From Orobanche coerulescens (taxonomy: Eukaryota; Streptophyta; Magnoliopsida; Lamiales; Orobanchaceae): 64,000 nt of DNA. The translations under genes were made by a program, and so were the position numbers. Below, one piece after another: positions 46,701 through 58,515 of this stretch. The notes under the pieces were generated by a model. That model did no database searches, was not told the DNA's origin, and worked only from the letters and a program-made list of their open reading frames with translations. Position 1 is the first letter of the stretch. Every line of letters begins with the position of its first letter. The stretch spans positions 47,297,501-47,361,500 of the forward strand of contig CM065803.1 in NCBI GenBank assembly GCA_033398695.1, given 5' to 3'.

Positions 46701-46831
46701 CGCGGATGATGTAGCGTGATGATCGGCGATCGGGCGGAAGATCGCGATCGTCGCTCAGGCTGCCGATCGCTTATTCGTAGGTCGATATTGGCGATCGGCG
46801 GGAGATCGTCGTCCGGTGCCGATCGCGCCGC

Positions 46832-48023
46832 TCACGTGCTAAGAAGAAACCTTTGCACGCCGAAAATCTGCGGCTCTAGCCGGAAGGCTGCGAGGTCGTA
46901 GGTTGGGTCTTCGTAAGATGCCCGAACATAGGCGAAAAACCCCGAAAACCTCCTAGACCGCGTAGAGGCGGTCTCATCGCTTATGGGCTCGCCATTGAGG
47001 ATGATTACGTCTACCCGGTCGATGTAGTCCGAGTCGGACTCTTCTTCTCCCTGCTTGATTTGCATCATGCGAAGGGGACCTTCGGGCCGGACGACCCTGG
47101 TGGCGAAGTACTCAGTGAAGCCGTGCGCCAGCTCGTTAAATAGGCCAATGGACCGAGGTGGCAATGAAGTGTACCACCGGTGGGCGAGGTCGTCCAGGCC
47201 GAGAGGGAACATTCGGCATCCGGTCGCGTCGATGCCCCACACCCGATCATGTAGATGTTGAACTTCCTCGAGTGCACTTGGGGTCCGATCGCCCCTCGTA
47301 CACGGTGTTTGCGGGGAGCGATCCCGTGCCGCACGGGGCGAGCTCGATGTCGATCGCGAGCGGCTCGCTGCCCGGCGATCGTCTTCTTGGCGCTGCCACG
47401 GATTCCAGGAGCGCCTTCATGTCGTTGAGCCGACGTTGCATCGCAGCCCATTGCCGTGGCTTGGTCGCTTCTCGATCGGCTTTGGGAGCAGGAGCCGAGG
47501 CGATCGTGTACCGATCTCCGGCTCGCCGCCGCCGGCCTGCAATCGGCGAGGGGAGCCAGACGGCCAGCCGCTCGGGAGTCGGCAGCCGAGCTCCCGGTGA
47601 CGGACTCAAACTCCGTCGTCTCGTAGGCCGGGCCGACCGCCTTGTGAGCTGTGTCGGGTCACCGCCTGTGCGATCGAAGACAGAGGTGCCCAGGGCGAGC
47701 GCCTCTTCCTGCGGACGGAGCCTCTGGCGATTGCTCGGCCAATAGTGCCTTGAGCTTCCGCTTGATCTTCCGGCGAGAGACCGGGGCGGTAGGCCGGAGG
47801 CGCGTCGAGAGCACTCCGTCGCTCTGTAGGACGGCCAGGGGCCCTTCGATCCGTTCCTTGGTTCGAACCGATCGAGCGAGAGGTTGGGCCGCCGTCGTGG
47901 ACGGATCGAGCGTCTCTGACCGCGGCGGCTACCTTCCACCATCGGCTGTGGCTCGGACTGGGACGGAACAGGGGGTTTGGCCGGCTGGTCAGCGGCTTTC
48001 TTCGACGCGGAGGCGGAAGACAT
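46832..48023 (-). pseudogene. Tat-type gag of the short element (decayed)
   Basis: From the ATG at 48023 (MSSASASKKAAD). The N-terminal basic region runs to about 47247, then the frame changes and the gag domain continues (HRWYTSLPPRSIGLF, ATRVVRPEGPLRMM, DYIDRVDVIILNGEP) to about 46832. The nucleocapsid part present in the larger element is missing or unrecognisable. No pol follows. Confidence 0.75.
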
Positions 48024-48153
48024 GATTTCTGAAGGATTTCTTTTGAAGTGCAGTGAGTGTCACTTCAAATATCTGCCCCGAGAACAGTGAGCGTTCTTCG
48101 GGACGGTAGGTGTAAAAAATCGAGGGTTGGATCCCCTTCCTCTAGCGCCAATT

Positions 48154-49311
48154 TGTTGTTGCCCAAAATATCTATCCGAAGATTAATACTGCTGGAAGAC
48201 GGACAACAAACAACAATTGCGGGAGCACTTCCGAGAGAAGATAATTAATACAAGATTTGCCGGGTTTGTTAGGCCCGGGCTTGAATGCTCTCGCGAGATA
48301 TTATTAATACAAATATTCGTGGATACAAGTATTAATGGGAGAAATCTAAATACAATGAGTGTACAAAGACTCTGTTAATCCGGCTCTTGAGCGAAGCTCG
48401 GTGTTCTTCGTCCCGCCGGTAATCTGCTCGAGGAGAAAAGGCCGGGAGAAGTAAGACCGAAAGAAAGCTGTTGCCAAGAGTTGGAGATTTGCCAAGTGTA
48501 AGTATTTTGCTCTTGTATGGTGTGAAATGCGGGAATGCAGGGAGTTCAGAGAAGTCCCGGTCCCTTTTACAAGTGCCTGCTGCCTTGTATATATAGAGGC
48601 TGAGGGGCCCTGTCCCCTAGTGGGCGATCGCCTTTCGGCATTTAATGTAACGGGGCGATCGTCCTAAAGGGCACGTGGGCTGCCTGCCAAAAGTCCATAG
48701 ATCCAGCCGGCAGCTAGCTGAGTGGCCCAATGAGGAGCCGGCACGCGTCCGGAAGTACTGTCACAGGAGGTCCCACCTTGCGGCTTTCGGCGGACTTTGT
48801 CAGGGTAGGTGACAGGCTGTAGTCACATGTCCTGTCCGTCAGCTCCTTCGCAGTGCAGGCCTGGCAGGTAGGTGAGGTAGGTGACAGGTTTGTCAGCGCC
48901 TTTTGTGGATCTGCACGTGGGTGCTGTCCTGCTTGCTCGGCTTTGGCCGACTGGATGGCCATCGGCCAGTCACTGAAGGTTGGCAACGGTCGGTCACCAA
49001 GGGTCGATCGGCAGATGCCCAGAGAGGTCGGTCACCAAGGGTCGATCGGCAGATGCCGAGAGAGGATCGTCCGCTAGTCGATCGCCAGGAGTCGGTCGCC
49101 GAGTACCGAGTGATGATCGTATCTGAGGTCGATCGCTCGGCACCGGGACTTGTCCTGGGACCTTCAGTTGGCCGATTTAGCTGGTCCGCTGGGTTGAGGC
49201 TCGGTCGCCTGGTCGCTGCTCGGCAGATCTGCCTTGGCCGCTCGGCAGTAAGTCGGTCGCTCGGCCTCGGAGGCGATCGCCGGTCGGAAGGTGTTAAATC
49301 TTGACACAACA
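48154..49311 (-). repeat. LTR of the short Tat element (right)
   Basis: 1158 bp partner of 44800-45944. The last 200 bp (49080-49270) hold most of the differences. Confidence 0.93.
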
Positions 49312-49839
49312 ATATCCTTGGAGGCACTCCACCTGATCTCTAATGAGTTGAAGAAGGTCGACAAACAATATCTGGACAATTGTAATTGTAGTTTCAAATT
49401 TGTATATGGTTTGCCATGTAAGCATCGCTTATCGTTTTATCAGTCACAATTCTTGTCAATTTCAATAGGCGAGATTCACTGCCACTGGAAAAGGTTATCC
49501 ATGACCTCTGCTTTGCCAAATGAGGCGAGTTCTCCTGATAGAATGACAATGTTAAAGACGCAGTTGGATAAAATGTATCCAGCCATGAGATATCAAATGT
49601 TAGATAAAATGATTGACATGGTAGATCCATCTAACTGCAAATATCAAGAACCACCCTACAACACAAAAAACAAAGGTCGGCCTAGTAAAAAAGAGCAAAG
49701 TCAGTCGAGGATGCGCTCTTGCTTTGAGTCTACGAACACTCGTACACGAAATACTTTTTTTTTTTTATTTACATGTCCCGAATTGTATTCGGGTGACACG
49801 AATTGGACTCGTGTAACCCGAATTTTCGGATTCCGGTAA

Positions 49840-50315
49840 CCCATATTTTCAACCTTCCTCAATATTGTTTTTTTTTTAAGTTGACTCGAAATTATGTTAC
49901 TCGAAATTACAATATATGACTCGAATTTTATTCGAGTAAGAGTCAATTTCGACAATTTGAATATCAAAAGAGTTGTTACTAAATTTCGGGCAGAAAAAAA
50001 TATTGCTATATGCAAAAGGGCAAAACAAGTTTTGCGGACATTTAGATTTAATCATGCAAACCTTAGTTGCGGACATTACCTTTATATGAGGATAAAAGAC
50101 ATGTTAATATATTACATAACCAAGTACATATGGTAAGCTTAGAGCCTTAGAAGAATAATAATGTCATTACGTATTTGTTGGAGGTTAACTGAGTTATCTC
50201 AGTATTTAAGTCGGCGTATGTGCCGAGTCAATATAGATTGACGAGTAAGTGAATAATCCTAGTCAAATCCAATAACACGCGCCAAATATTGTAATACTTG
50301 TCAACACCCTAAATG
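49840..50315. other. Unassigned DNA after the MULE gene
   Basis: AT-rich with ACTCGAATT-type words (49885-49960). It may include the MULE 3' end, but no terminal inverted repeat was identified. Confidence 0.4.
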
Positions 50316-50323
50316 ATGAAATT

Positions 50324-50875
50324 TAGGGCTGGGATCGATTCGGTTCTTGGTAAAAAATTAATGAATCGAAACCGGTTTTTAAATACATAAACCGGTTCGG
50401 TTTTTGACAACTTTTTTCAGGAACCGAATTAGGAATCGAAACCGAAAAAACCGTTTTTTCTTCAGGAACCGAATTAGGAACCGGAATCGAATTTAATGTG
50501 TAAAAACCGGGTTTTTTGGTTCTTTTAGGAACCGAATTGTGCAAAAAAACCGAATTTTGTAAAAAAAAAAACGAATTTTAAGTAGAAATCGAATTTAATG
50601 TGTAATATTTTGAACAAAATATATTTAATTTGCTTTATTTAATACCTATATTATGTAAAAAATTATATATAATATTATTTTTATTATTATATATATAAAA
50701 TATATATAGAACCGGTTCCAAACCGGTTTTTCTAACATCATAAAATAAGAACCGGAACCGAAACCGAATTATTAAAAAGGAACCGAATTAAGAACCGGAA
50801 CCGGTTAATAATGAAAAAACCGGAACCGGAACCGAATTTTTCGGTTCGGTTCTTCGGGTAAAAATCCCAGCCCTA
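50324..50875. mobile_element. hAT-type MITE (552 bp) with AACCGGAACCG subterminal repeats
   Basis: The ends TAGGGCTGGGAT ... ATCCCAGCCCTA are inverted repeats. The flanking 8-mers ATGAAATT (50316-50323) and ATAAAATT (50876-50883) match at 7 of 8 positions. GGTTCGGTTC/GAACCGGAACCG words fill both subterminal regions; the core is AT-rich. Confidence 0.88.
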
Positions 50876-50883
50876 ATAAAATT

Positions 50884-52364
50884 TGCGGTCACATCTGATA
50901 GTTTTGTTAAATAGTTTGATTTGTCAATGCCGTATTCGTCCCAACTGCGATCGGACCGAAAATGAACGTATCTCTTAGTTTATTGTCCTAACTATATCAT
51001 ATTTGTAACGAGTCCTACATTCATATCTACTGTATTATATGTATGAGGTCTTGGAAATATGGCAATAAATTTATTCTATAGCATTTTTGGGTTTGTTCGC
51101 ATAAGTAACTAATTTTAAACAATACAAACACATGCTGAACTTCTACAGGACCCTTGAGCCGGTCATCCATACCCTATATATGGTCCATTTATACTAGAAA
51201 CCACTTCAAACAATTCAAGAACCAAGTCATATCTGCTCAAATCGCTCTATATTTTCAAATCTGATTTCTAGAAGCTATTAGGGGGTATTATTGATATTTC
51301 ACCCTCAAAGCCTACTTGCCTCATTTGGTTAAGATATAAAGCTGACCATCATATACGGTCTGAACTTTATCAAGAGACTCCCCACTTAAGAAATTCACTA
51401 AAAATTCATGGAAAATGTATCAAAATACCAACATCTCAATTCATTTGACAAACAAGAATTTGAAGTATATATCATCACGACCACCTCCTTGTGGTATAAA
51501 AATTAAGGGTATTATCCAAACAAAGTAAGTAGAAATTCATCTACAAATACAATACATAAACATAAAATTATGTAAAAATATTAGCAAGATTTGATTATAT
51601 TTTGAGACTTATGTGATCTGGATGATGCTTAAAGTTACATGTTTCACATTACATGAATATAACATCCATTAGTATTTTCATGTGCATGCATAAACACGAG
51701 ATCCCCCGGTGTTCGCATGCATGAAATGATCATGGAAAGGAAAAAAATAGTTGGATGCTGGTAGAGCATCGAGACATGGTAAATGTATGCTTTATGATAT
51801 GTTCAATATGGTAGATGCGTGCTTGATGATATTTTAGATATATGTTTTACGATATATTTGGCATGGTAGATCCATGTCATATATATCCAGCATGACATAT
51901 ATATATGCTTTATGATATGATATTGAGATCTATCTGATGCTTAGTATCAGGGTCAACATGGCCAAAGAAAATAAAATAATTTTTTGAGAGAGATTCTCGT
52001 TTATGGTTAGATGTCATATGTTACATCAAACACTGAACATGCATGATTTCTATTTATTGAGCTTCAGCTCACGTAGTTTATGTATCGTGGGTAATCATGA
52101 TGTTTGAGAGGGTTGGCATGCTGTATGGGTTGGAGACTACTGTTGTTGAGGGCTTATGTACATAGATGACGACTTGTTGGGCTGAACCATGGACTTGATA
52201 TATTTTTTGTTCTCATTTTTGAACTTTAATTTATAAACATGTATTATGTTGTCGAGTACATCGTTGATGGTGCGATTTCTTCTTTGTGTACTTTTGGTAT
52301 GATTATGTAACTTATAAATCTATTTAAGTAGCAAAATTTGTGAAATATTAAGTGGGTGTTAGTC
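50884..52364. other. Decayed DNA, perhaps LTR of an old gypsy element
   Basis: Contains TATTTATTGAGCTTCAGCTCAC near 52050 and short ATGATAT/GATGCTT repeats (51770-51940) reminiscent of gypsy LTRs. It precedes a decayed gypsy gag at 53400. No clear ends were found. Confidence 0.3.
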
Positions 52365-52367
52365 TAA

Positions 52368-53140
52368 GAGGCTGTTTGGCAGTTGCTGAATGATTTAGTG
52401 CAGAATGGTTGAGAGGTCAGAATGGTTGAGAGGCTCTGTATGGTTGAGTGCATAATGAAATTTGGTTGTTTGGTAACTGTTCTGAATGGTAACTCTGAAT
52501 GGTAACAAATTATCATTTTACCCTTCTGTATAAAAGTAGCGATTAAAAATCCCATTTTTCCTCCCCTTGCGTACCAAAACCTCTCCTTTTTATAAATAAA
52601 AACCTAATTTTTATAAATAATTGTGTATAATATTTCTAAATTTAATTCATTTAAAATAATAATAATTATTATTATGATGTATAATATTTTTAAATTTAAT
52701 TCATTTAAAATAATAATAATAATAATTATTATTATGTATAATATTTTTAAATTTAATTCATTTGAAATAATAATAATAATAATAATTATGCATAATATTT
52801 TTTAATTTAATTCATTTAAAATAATAATAATAATTATGTATAAAATTTTTTAATTTAATTCATTTAGAAAATTATAATAATAATTATATCTAATATTTTT
52901 TATTTAAATTCATTTAAAAAAAATAATAATAATTATGAATAATAATTCTTAATTTAAGAAGAAGGATAAATCTGGAAATTGTTTGTCTCTTAATGGTTGA
53001 GAGAGGGTATGGAAGCTTAATGGTTAAGAGGTTATTGTAACCATTAAGAGGTCATATTTTTTTTGCCAAACAATCCTGACCTCTTAGCGATTCAGAGGTA
53101 GTCTCTTAATGTAATCATTAAGAGTCAAACAAACAGCCCC
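52368..53140. mobile_element. Tourist-like (PIF/Harbinger) MITE, copy 1 (773 bp)
   Basis: The ends GAGGCTGTTTGG and, inverted, GGGGCTGTTTGTTTG are flanked by the 3-bp duplication TAA (52365-52367 and 53141-53143). The centre has six or so imperfect repeats of about 50 bp (TAATAATAATTATGTATAAT, then TTTAAATTTAATTCATTT). A sister copy is at 57114-57859. Confidence 0.85.
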
Positions 53141-53399
53141 TAAGTTTGGTACTTTGATTTCATTTATATGGGAATATAATGTCATGAGTTTGACTCTGGT
53201 TGAGATGAGATGTCTCTTTGTGATGAATGTATTGGTCTTATATTGTTATTATCACACGTGTAAGTAGTGTTTTATATTTGTTTGTATTCATATCTCATGA
53301 ATTATATTGGCCTTATTATATGAGATTCGGTCCTAACAAGAAAATAATATGGAGAAGGGGAATTAAAGCAGTGAAGAAGGTTGAACACAAGAACTAGAA

Positions 53400-54125
53400 A
53401 TGATAACCACAAGTTCTGATTGTGATTTTATCGTTGGTCGACTGGCTAAGCTAGTATAAAGACAATCTCAACAAATCCAACAACTTATCCAACGAATAAA
53501 TATAGAAGGACAAGCAAGATAGAATATGAATCGACCCCCACCTCGAGTAGAACAAGTGAAATTGGATGGATAAATGTTCAAAAAGTTAAACCAATCAATG
53601 TTTGAGAATGCAGTGTATCCTACAGAAGTAGGGTATTGGCTGATGACTGTAGAGAACATGTTCCAGTATATTAAGATTTCTCAAAAGATAATGTACTTTT
53701 GCATCTTTCATATTATAAGGCACTAAGGATCACTAGTGGGTTGTGATAAGGGGTATTGAGAATGTGGCAACAATGAATTGGGACAAGTTCATGGAGTTTT
53801 TCTGAAATAAGTACTTTATAGCTCATGTTCGGGCAATGAAGATGGACAAGTTTATACAACTGAAACAGTGCAACATGACAATTTTAGACTATATATGTAA
53901 GTTCGAATTGTTTTCAAGGTTTACTGAGCATATGGTTAGTACGAAATCACTAAAATTAAAGAGGTTACTTGAAGGCTTGAAAACATAACTCTACAAAGAT
54001 GTGAGTATGGTAGGAATCCAAGGGATGACTTGTTCAAAAGTGCTGAGAACATTAATGGCAGAACATGTTGATTTTATAATTAGACAACCACAAGAGGTTC
54101 GACTTCAATTTACTCAAAAGTAATT
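53400..54125 (+). pseudogene. Decayed Ty3/gypsy gag
   Basis: With stops ignored, the frame gives GYWLMTVENMFQYIKIS, WDKFMEFF, then KMDKFIQLKQCNMTILDY, the pattern of the plant retrotransposon gag domain. At least three stops and probable frame shifts are present. The integrase relic downstream at 55485 is probably from the same element. Confidence 0.65.
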
Positions 54126-54318
54126 ACAGTGCTCGATTTGAAACAAAAAGAAGAGGCCATCGAGATTTCAATACTCAAGAGCTCGGATTACCTCTAAAAA
54201 GGGGCAAGAACAAGTAAATCCAAATAAGCAATGTGGTATAATAACAACATTTCTTTTGTATAAACTTGATTTTTCTATTTCTTTAAATGGGAATCAATTA
54301 GTCAAATATTTGCATATT

Positions 54319-54319
<1 letters not shown>

Positions 54320-54349
<30 letters not shown>

Positions 54350-54379
54350 TACACACACACACATATATATATATATATG
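54320..54379. repeat. (CA)n(TA)n microsatellite
   Basis: An ACACACAC run with single A/T interruptions passing into ATATATAT. Confidence 0.9.
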
Positions 54380-54781
54380 TTTATTTATGCAGATATCTCA
54401 TATTTTATATCATAGATAATTTGATAGAGTTCGAATCTAAGTGTTTAAATTTACAACAGGTCAGGTCGAACATTAGATACGAGTCGAGTTGTTAGAAACT
54501 CTTCCGATTTATGAACGGAAGTAGAAGACATATCAATGTATTTGTTACTAGGATATATTGATATGAATTACAGGTATCCGAGTAATAAATTATTGAATCA
54601 TCAGGATACGGATTATATCATGAATATTTACAAGGATGGACATGGAATCCATGTTAATATCATCGTCAATATATCCATTATATGAACTATCATGAATATA
54701 TTAACTAAGTCGGCACATTTCTTAGGAATAAAAGGTATTAGGTCAGGTATCTAACAATGAGATGGTAAGATTGATGGGATG
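54380..54781. other. Unassigned DNA inside the decayed gypsy region
   Basis: AT-rich with ATATTGATATG and ATCATGAATAT words; no recognisable pol motif. Confidence 0.35.
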
Positions 54782-54789
54782 CCGAGGAG

Positions 54790-55390
54790 TAGGGCTGTAA
54801 ACGAACCGAGCTGTTCGCGAACAAAGCTCGGCTCGGCTCGTTAAGGGCTCGGTTCGGCTCGGTTCGTTAAGAACTCGAGCTCGAGCTCGAGCTCGAAAAT
54901 CTGTGCGTTAAGAAAACGAGCTCGAGCCGAGCTTGGGCAGGTGGCTCGAGCTCGGTTATTTCGGTTGCTCGTTAAAATAGATTAAGAAAAATATTTTATA
55001 ATTAGTTTTTATAATATTCATATATAATATTATATATTAATAATTTTTTATATAAATTTCAGATATTAATAAAGTAATTAATATATTTAAATGAAAATAT
55101 ATAATTTTTAATGATTATTTTAAAATATTTATTTTAAATAATTCAAATATATTATTTAAATAATTTAAAAATATATAATTATTCGCGAGCACTGAGCTCG
55201 GCTCGAGCTCGACTCGGCTCGAGTTGTTCGCGAACAGCTCGTGTGCGGCTCGATTTATTAACGAGCTCGAGCTCGAACACGATTTTTGTTCGGTAAGAAA
55301 GCTCGGCTCGGCTCGGCTCGTCACAAAAAAATTTAAAACTCGGCTCGGTTCGATCAAAGCTCGGCTCGGCTCGGTTCGTTTACAGCCCTA
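54790..55390. mobile_element. hAT-type MITE (601 bp) with GAGCTCGAGC subterminal repeats
   Basis: The ends TAGGGCTGTAAACGAACCGA and its inverse (CGGTTCGTTTACAGCCCTA) are flanked by a perfect 8-bp duplication CCGAGGAG (54782-54789 and 55391-55398). The GCTCGAGC/GGCTCGGCTCG words are highly repetitive and the core is AT-rich. Short frames over it are artefacts. Confidence 0.95.
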
Positions 55391-55484
55391 CCGAGGAGTA
55401 TTTTATCTAATAGAGATGGTCGATTTACATCTTACTTTCGAAAAGTTGTTTATAGTGCTTTAAGAGCCAATTTGAAGTATCACC

Positions 55485-55705
55485 AACTATCATCCTCGGA
55501 CTGATAGTCAGTGAGAGAGAACAATGCAGGCTAGAAGATATGTTGAAAGTTGCTATAAATTCGAAGGCTGTTGGGAATCTCATCCACCTTTCAGTGGTTC
55601 ACTTACAATAGCAGTTGGCTCACATCAATTAAGATTCCACTATTTGAGGCCTTGTACGAAACAAGATGCAATCAACTTTATGTTTGGATAATTCTTTTAG
55701 AATCA
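55485..55705 (+). pseudogene. Decayed Ty3/gypsy integrase fragment
   Basis: YHPRTDSQSER followed, after frame changes, by YNSSWLTSIKIPLFEALYETR resembles the integrase stretch between the catalytic Glu and the C-terminal domain. Several frameshifts and stops are present. It probably belongs with the gag relic at 53400-54125. Confidence 0.65.
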
Positions 55706-55817
55706 TTGGAAATTGGCCTGATAGGAGACTCGATAAAAGATTTTAATTATTTGAGAAATATTACTTAGGGTGGACATAAATTTTATGCCAATATACATTA
55801 CTGATTGGGACGGATCC

Positions 55818-56055
55818 TGTGATATCCAGAAATTTTAAATTGAAATTTTGGAGGAATTAGTTTTTTTTCAATTTTATTTCACTGACTAAATATAAATTGG
55901 ACGGACTCTTGATATATTAGACCAAAATATTGGTGAATTGTTGATAATTTGAGTTATAAGCAGTATGAGTTAATACGATAATCAAAATAGGAAACTGAAA
56001 AACGAATCCGAGATTAATTCCTTTATTTTATCGGATAATTTATAAGCGGACCTTA
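55818..56055 (+). repeat. Possible LTR start of the decayed gypsy element
   Basis: TGTGATATCCAGAAATTTT resembles the TGTGAYRTCC start of many gypsy LTRs and lies about 110 bp after the integrase relic. No end or partner LTR was identified. Confidence 0.3.
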
Positions 56056-56059
56056 TTTA

Positions 56060-57091
56060 AGGACTGTTTACCAAAACTTCCATTAAGTCTTCTATGGATA
56101 AGTGCGTTTGTCTGGTTAAATTTATCTGTCTGGATAAATTATTGATTTTGTTTACTTTTACATCTGAATCAACCGTCTTAATAACAAAAATGATCAATTT
56201 ACCTCTGAGTATGAATTATAAGTTGTTTAATGTAGTCTGTTTATTTTTCAAGCCAAATTATATTTTCGGAACATAAAAATATTTAAACATCAAAATATAA
56301 ATTTATAAATTCATCGATATAATTCAAAAATCAAAACATAAACTCAAGCATCTTATTGTTTACAATTAAAAGTTTAACGGACAACATATTTTGGACTATA
56401 TGTTTGTAAACTTTTGAGATGTTGGTATTAAATTGTTCCATAAATCAAAACATAAATTCATAAAATACTTAAAAATTCAAATTCAAACATAAATAATATC
56501 GATTATATATTATATCTATGAGGCAAAAACAGGTTTCATAATTTGATAGAGCATTAAAACATCTATGAGGCAAAAAACAGGTTTCATAATTTGATAGAGC
56601 AAACAATATCATTAAAACGTTCAAAGTGATAATACTATAAAAATATTGATCATATATCTTACAAATTATATTTGAACAATGTTTTTTTATAACATGCTTG
56701 TAAAGGAAAAACAATCAAATAAAATTCTTTATGATAATATAAAAGGTAAAATCAGAATATATATATATATATATAAATAATTGTCGAGAAAAACAATAAA
56801 TAAAATATCTCAATGATAAAATAAAATGTAAAAGTCTGAAATTATATTTATTTAAATATATAAATTAAATAAAATCGTAAATTAAAAGAAAAGATAAGTA
56901 AAATAGAAGAGAATCAAGTAAGGGTAGAAAAGTCACATTTTCATATTAATGGGGACAATACTACTAAACTTATTGCCTGAATAAGCCAACTTCTATGCGA
57001 CTAAGCAGCAAGTAAAGACCCAAAAACATCTGCGCAGAATAAGTCGGTTTTCTCATTAGCCGCTTAAGCCGAAGTAAACATAAACAGTCCC
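56060..57091. mobile_element. Possible PIF/Harbinger-like MITE
   Basis: AGGACTGTTTACC at the left and, inverted, GGGACTGTTTATG at the right form short imperfect inverted repeats around about 1 kb of AT-rich DNA. The flanks (TTA and TAG) do not match well. Confidence 0.35.
56514..56605. repeat. Tandem duplication of about 46-48 bp
   Basis: TCTATGAGGCAAAAACAGGT, followed by TTCATAATTTGATAGAGCA, occurs twice in a row. Confidence 0.9.
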
Positions 57092-57113
57092 TAGTCAAAT
57101 ACCCAATATGTTA

Positions 57114-57437
57114 GGAGCTGTTTGGCAGTTACTGAATGATTTAGTGCAGAATGGTTGAGAGGCCAGAATTGTTGAGAGGCTCTGTATGGTTGAGTGCAGA
57201 ATGAAATTTGGTTGTTTGGTAACTGTTCTGAATGGTAACAAATTACCATTTTACCCTTCTATATAAAAGTAGCGATTAAAAATCCCATTTTTCCTAAAAT
57301 GCGTCCAAAACCTCTCTTTTTATAAATAAAAACCTATTTTTATAAATAATTGTGTATAATATTTTTAAATTTAATTCATTTAAAATAATAATAATAATAA
57401 TTATTATGTATAATATTTTTAAATTTAATTCATTTAA

Positions 57438-57468
<31 letters not shown>

Positions 57469-57859
57469 TATAATATTTTTAAATTTAATTCATTTGAATA
57501 ATAATAATAATTATGCATAATATTTTTTAATTTAATTCATTTAAAATAATAATAATAATTATGTATAATATTTTTTAATTTAATTCATTAGAAAATTATA
57601 ATAATAATTATGTCTAATATTTTTTTTATTTAAATTTATTTAAAAAAATAATAATAATTATGAATAATAATTCTTAATTTAAGAGGAGGGGTAAATCTGG
57701 AAATTGTTTGTCTCTTAATGGTTGAGAGAGTGTATGAATGATTAATGGTTAAGAGGTTATTGTAACTATTAAGAGATCATATTTTTTTTGCCAAATAGTC
57801 CTGGCCTCTTAGCGATTCAGAAGTAGACTCGTAATGTAACGAGCCAAAAAAACAGCCCC
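57114..57859. mobile_element. Tourist-like (PIF/Harbinger) MITE, copy 2 (746 bp)
   Basis: The ends GGAGCTGTTTGG and, inverted, GGGGCTGTTTTTTTG are flanked by TTA (57111-57113 and 57860-57862). It has the same organisation as copy 1, including the central 50-bp repeat block, with different repeat numbers. Confidence 0.85.
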
Positions 57860-57862
57860 TTA

Positions 57863-58515
57863 GTCTTCTCTCCCCCCTCACGTTTCTTCTCCCTCATTTC
57901 CTACCTACCCCCATATGAAACACCACCAACTCCCATTTCTCTCTCATCTTACGGAACACACACACACTCTCAACAAATCGGGGGTGAGGACAGTGATATT
58001 CTGACCACCAGACGGAGGGCAAATAGAATAAGAGTTGGAGGTGGGTGGGTCTGAGCAGAACGGATGACGACCATGGTGGAGACTTGAGAGAGGGAGTACG
58101 ACGGCTTTGGACCGATTCTGGCGAACGAGATTTACAGCTGAGTGGTCGGAAGTGGGTCAGGACTCTGTTGGCCGCGAGTTTCTGGCGTGAATCTGGCCAG
58201 GTTGGGTCAGCTCAGATTCCGTCCAAGTTGTTATCGGACCTAGATCCGGCCGATTTTTGGAAGGTAACGATGGTGGCTCTGGAATTTGAAATCACCGATC
58301 GTGTTTTCGGCGTTGACTTAGGTGTCTCCAGTCGTGGACGGAACTGAGTTGGAGCTGGACGAGGTCCGGCGGATCAGATTGGCTGCAATCCAGGTTCTGG
58401 TGATGATATGTGTGTGTGTGTGATTGTATGCTTGTGTGTTTGTGAGAGATTGTATGCTTGTAGTGTGCCCAGGCGGTTGTGTATGTGTGTCGGTGTTTGT
58501 GTGTATCTATATATA
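57863..58515 (+). other. Pyrimidine-rich leader and short uncharacterised reading frame
   Basis: A CT-rich leader (57863-57975) precedes GC-richer DNA holding a 100-codon frame at 58045-58347 (MGLSRTDDD...). I do not recognise the protein. The composition and leader would fit a first exon or the transcribed part of an LTR. TG-rich microsatellite follows at 58408-58505. Confidence 0.3.

Larger units (their letters stand above)
44800..49311 (-). mobile_element. Short Tat-type retrotransposon (gag only, no antisense gene)
   Basis: LTRs at 44800-45944 and 48154-49311 are flanked by the perfect duplication ATATC (44795-44799 and 49312-49316), with the MULE coding frame continuing across. The interior (2.2 kb) has the same polypurine end (45945), repeat pair (46271, 46530), gag and primer site (48136-48153) as the element at 10101-18623, but lacks the 2.6-kb antisense gene. 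Confidence 0.93.
42970..49839 (+). pseudogene. MULE transposase gene (FAR1/Jittery-like), copy B, split by a Tat element
   Basis: Exon 1 42970-43029; exon 2 43277 to about 43816; exon 3 about 43889-44526; exon 4 from 44605, broken at 44799 and resuming at 49317. The protein has a FAR1-like N-terminal domain, the MULE DDE domain (VIDVTYKTN near 44000, VTDRDLAL near 44190, VESDHSRLKKYL near 44610) and a SWIM zinc finger (CNC...GLPCKH near 49380-49430), ending about 49839. Breaks: the frame break in exon 2 shared with copy A, TAG at 44390-44392, a possible acceptor loss (CTACAT where copy A has CTACAG at intron 1), and the 4.5-kb retrotransposon. Related domesticated genes (FHY3/FAR1) are transcription factors, but these defects make it a dead transposase. 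I found no convincing terminal inverted repeats. Confidence 0.85.

Noticed and set aside
42402..50050. Possible MULE terminal inverted repeats (AAAATTACAATTAAGTCCC near 42402 against sequence near 50010)
   Set aside because: The downstream candidate does not match in inverted orientation, and no 9-bp duplication was found.
52623..52805. Repetitive frame rich in Ile and Asn (also 57294-57518 on the other strand)
   Set aside because: It arises from the TAA/TAT minisatellite inside the Tourist-like MITEs.
56060..57091. Confident call of a third Tourist-like MITE
   Set aside because: Only about 10 terminal bases match and the flanking triplets differ, so it is listed at low confidence only.
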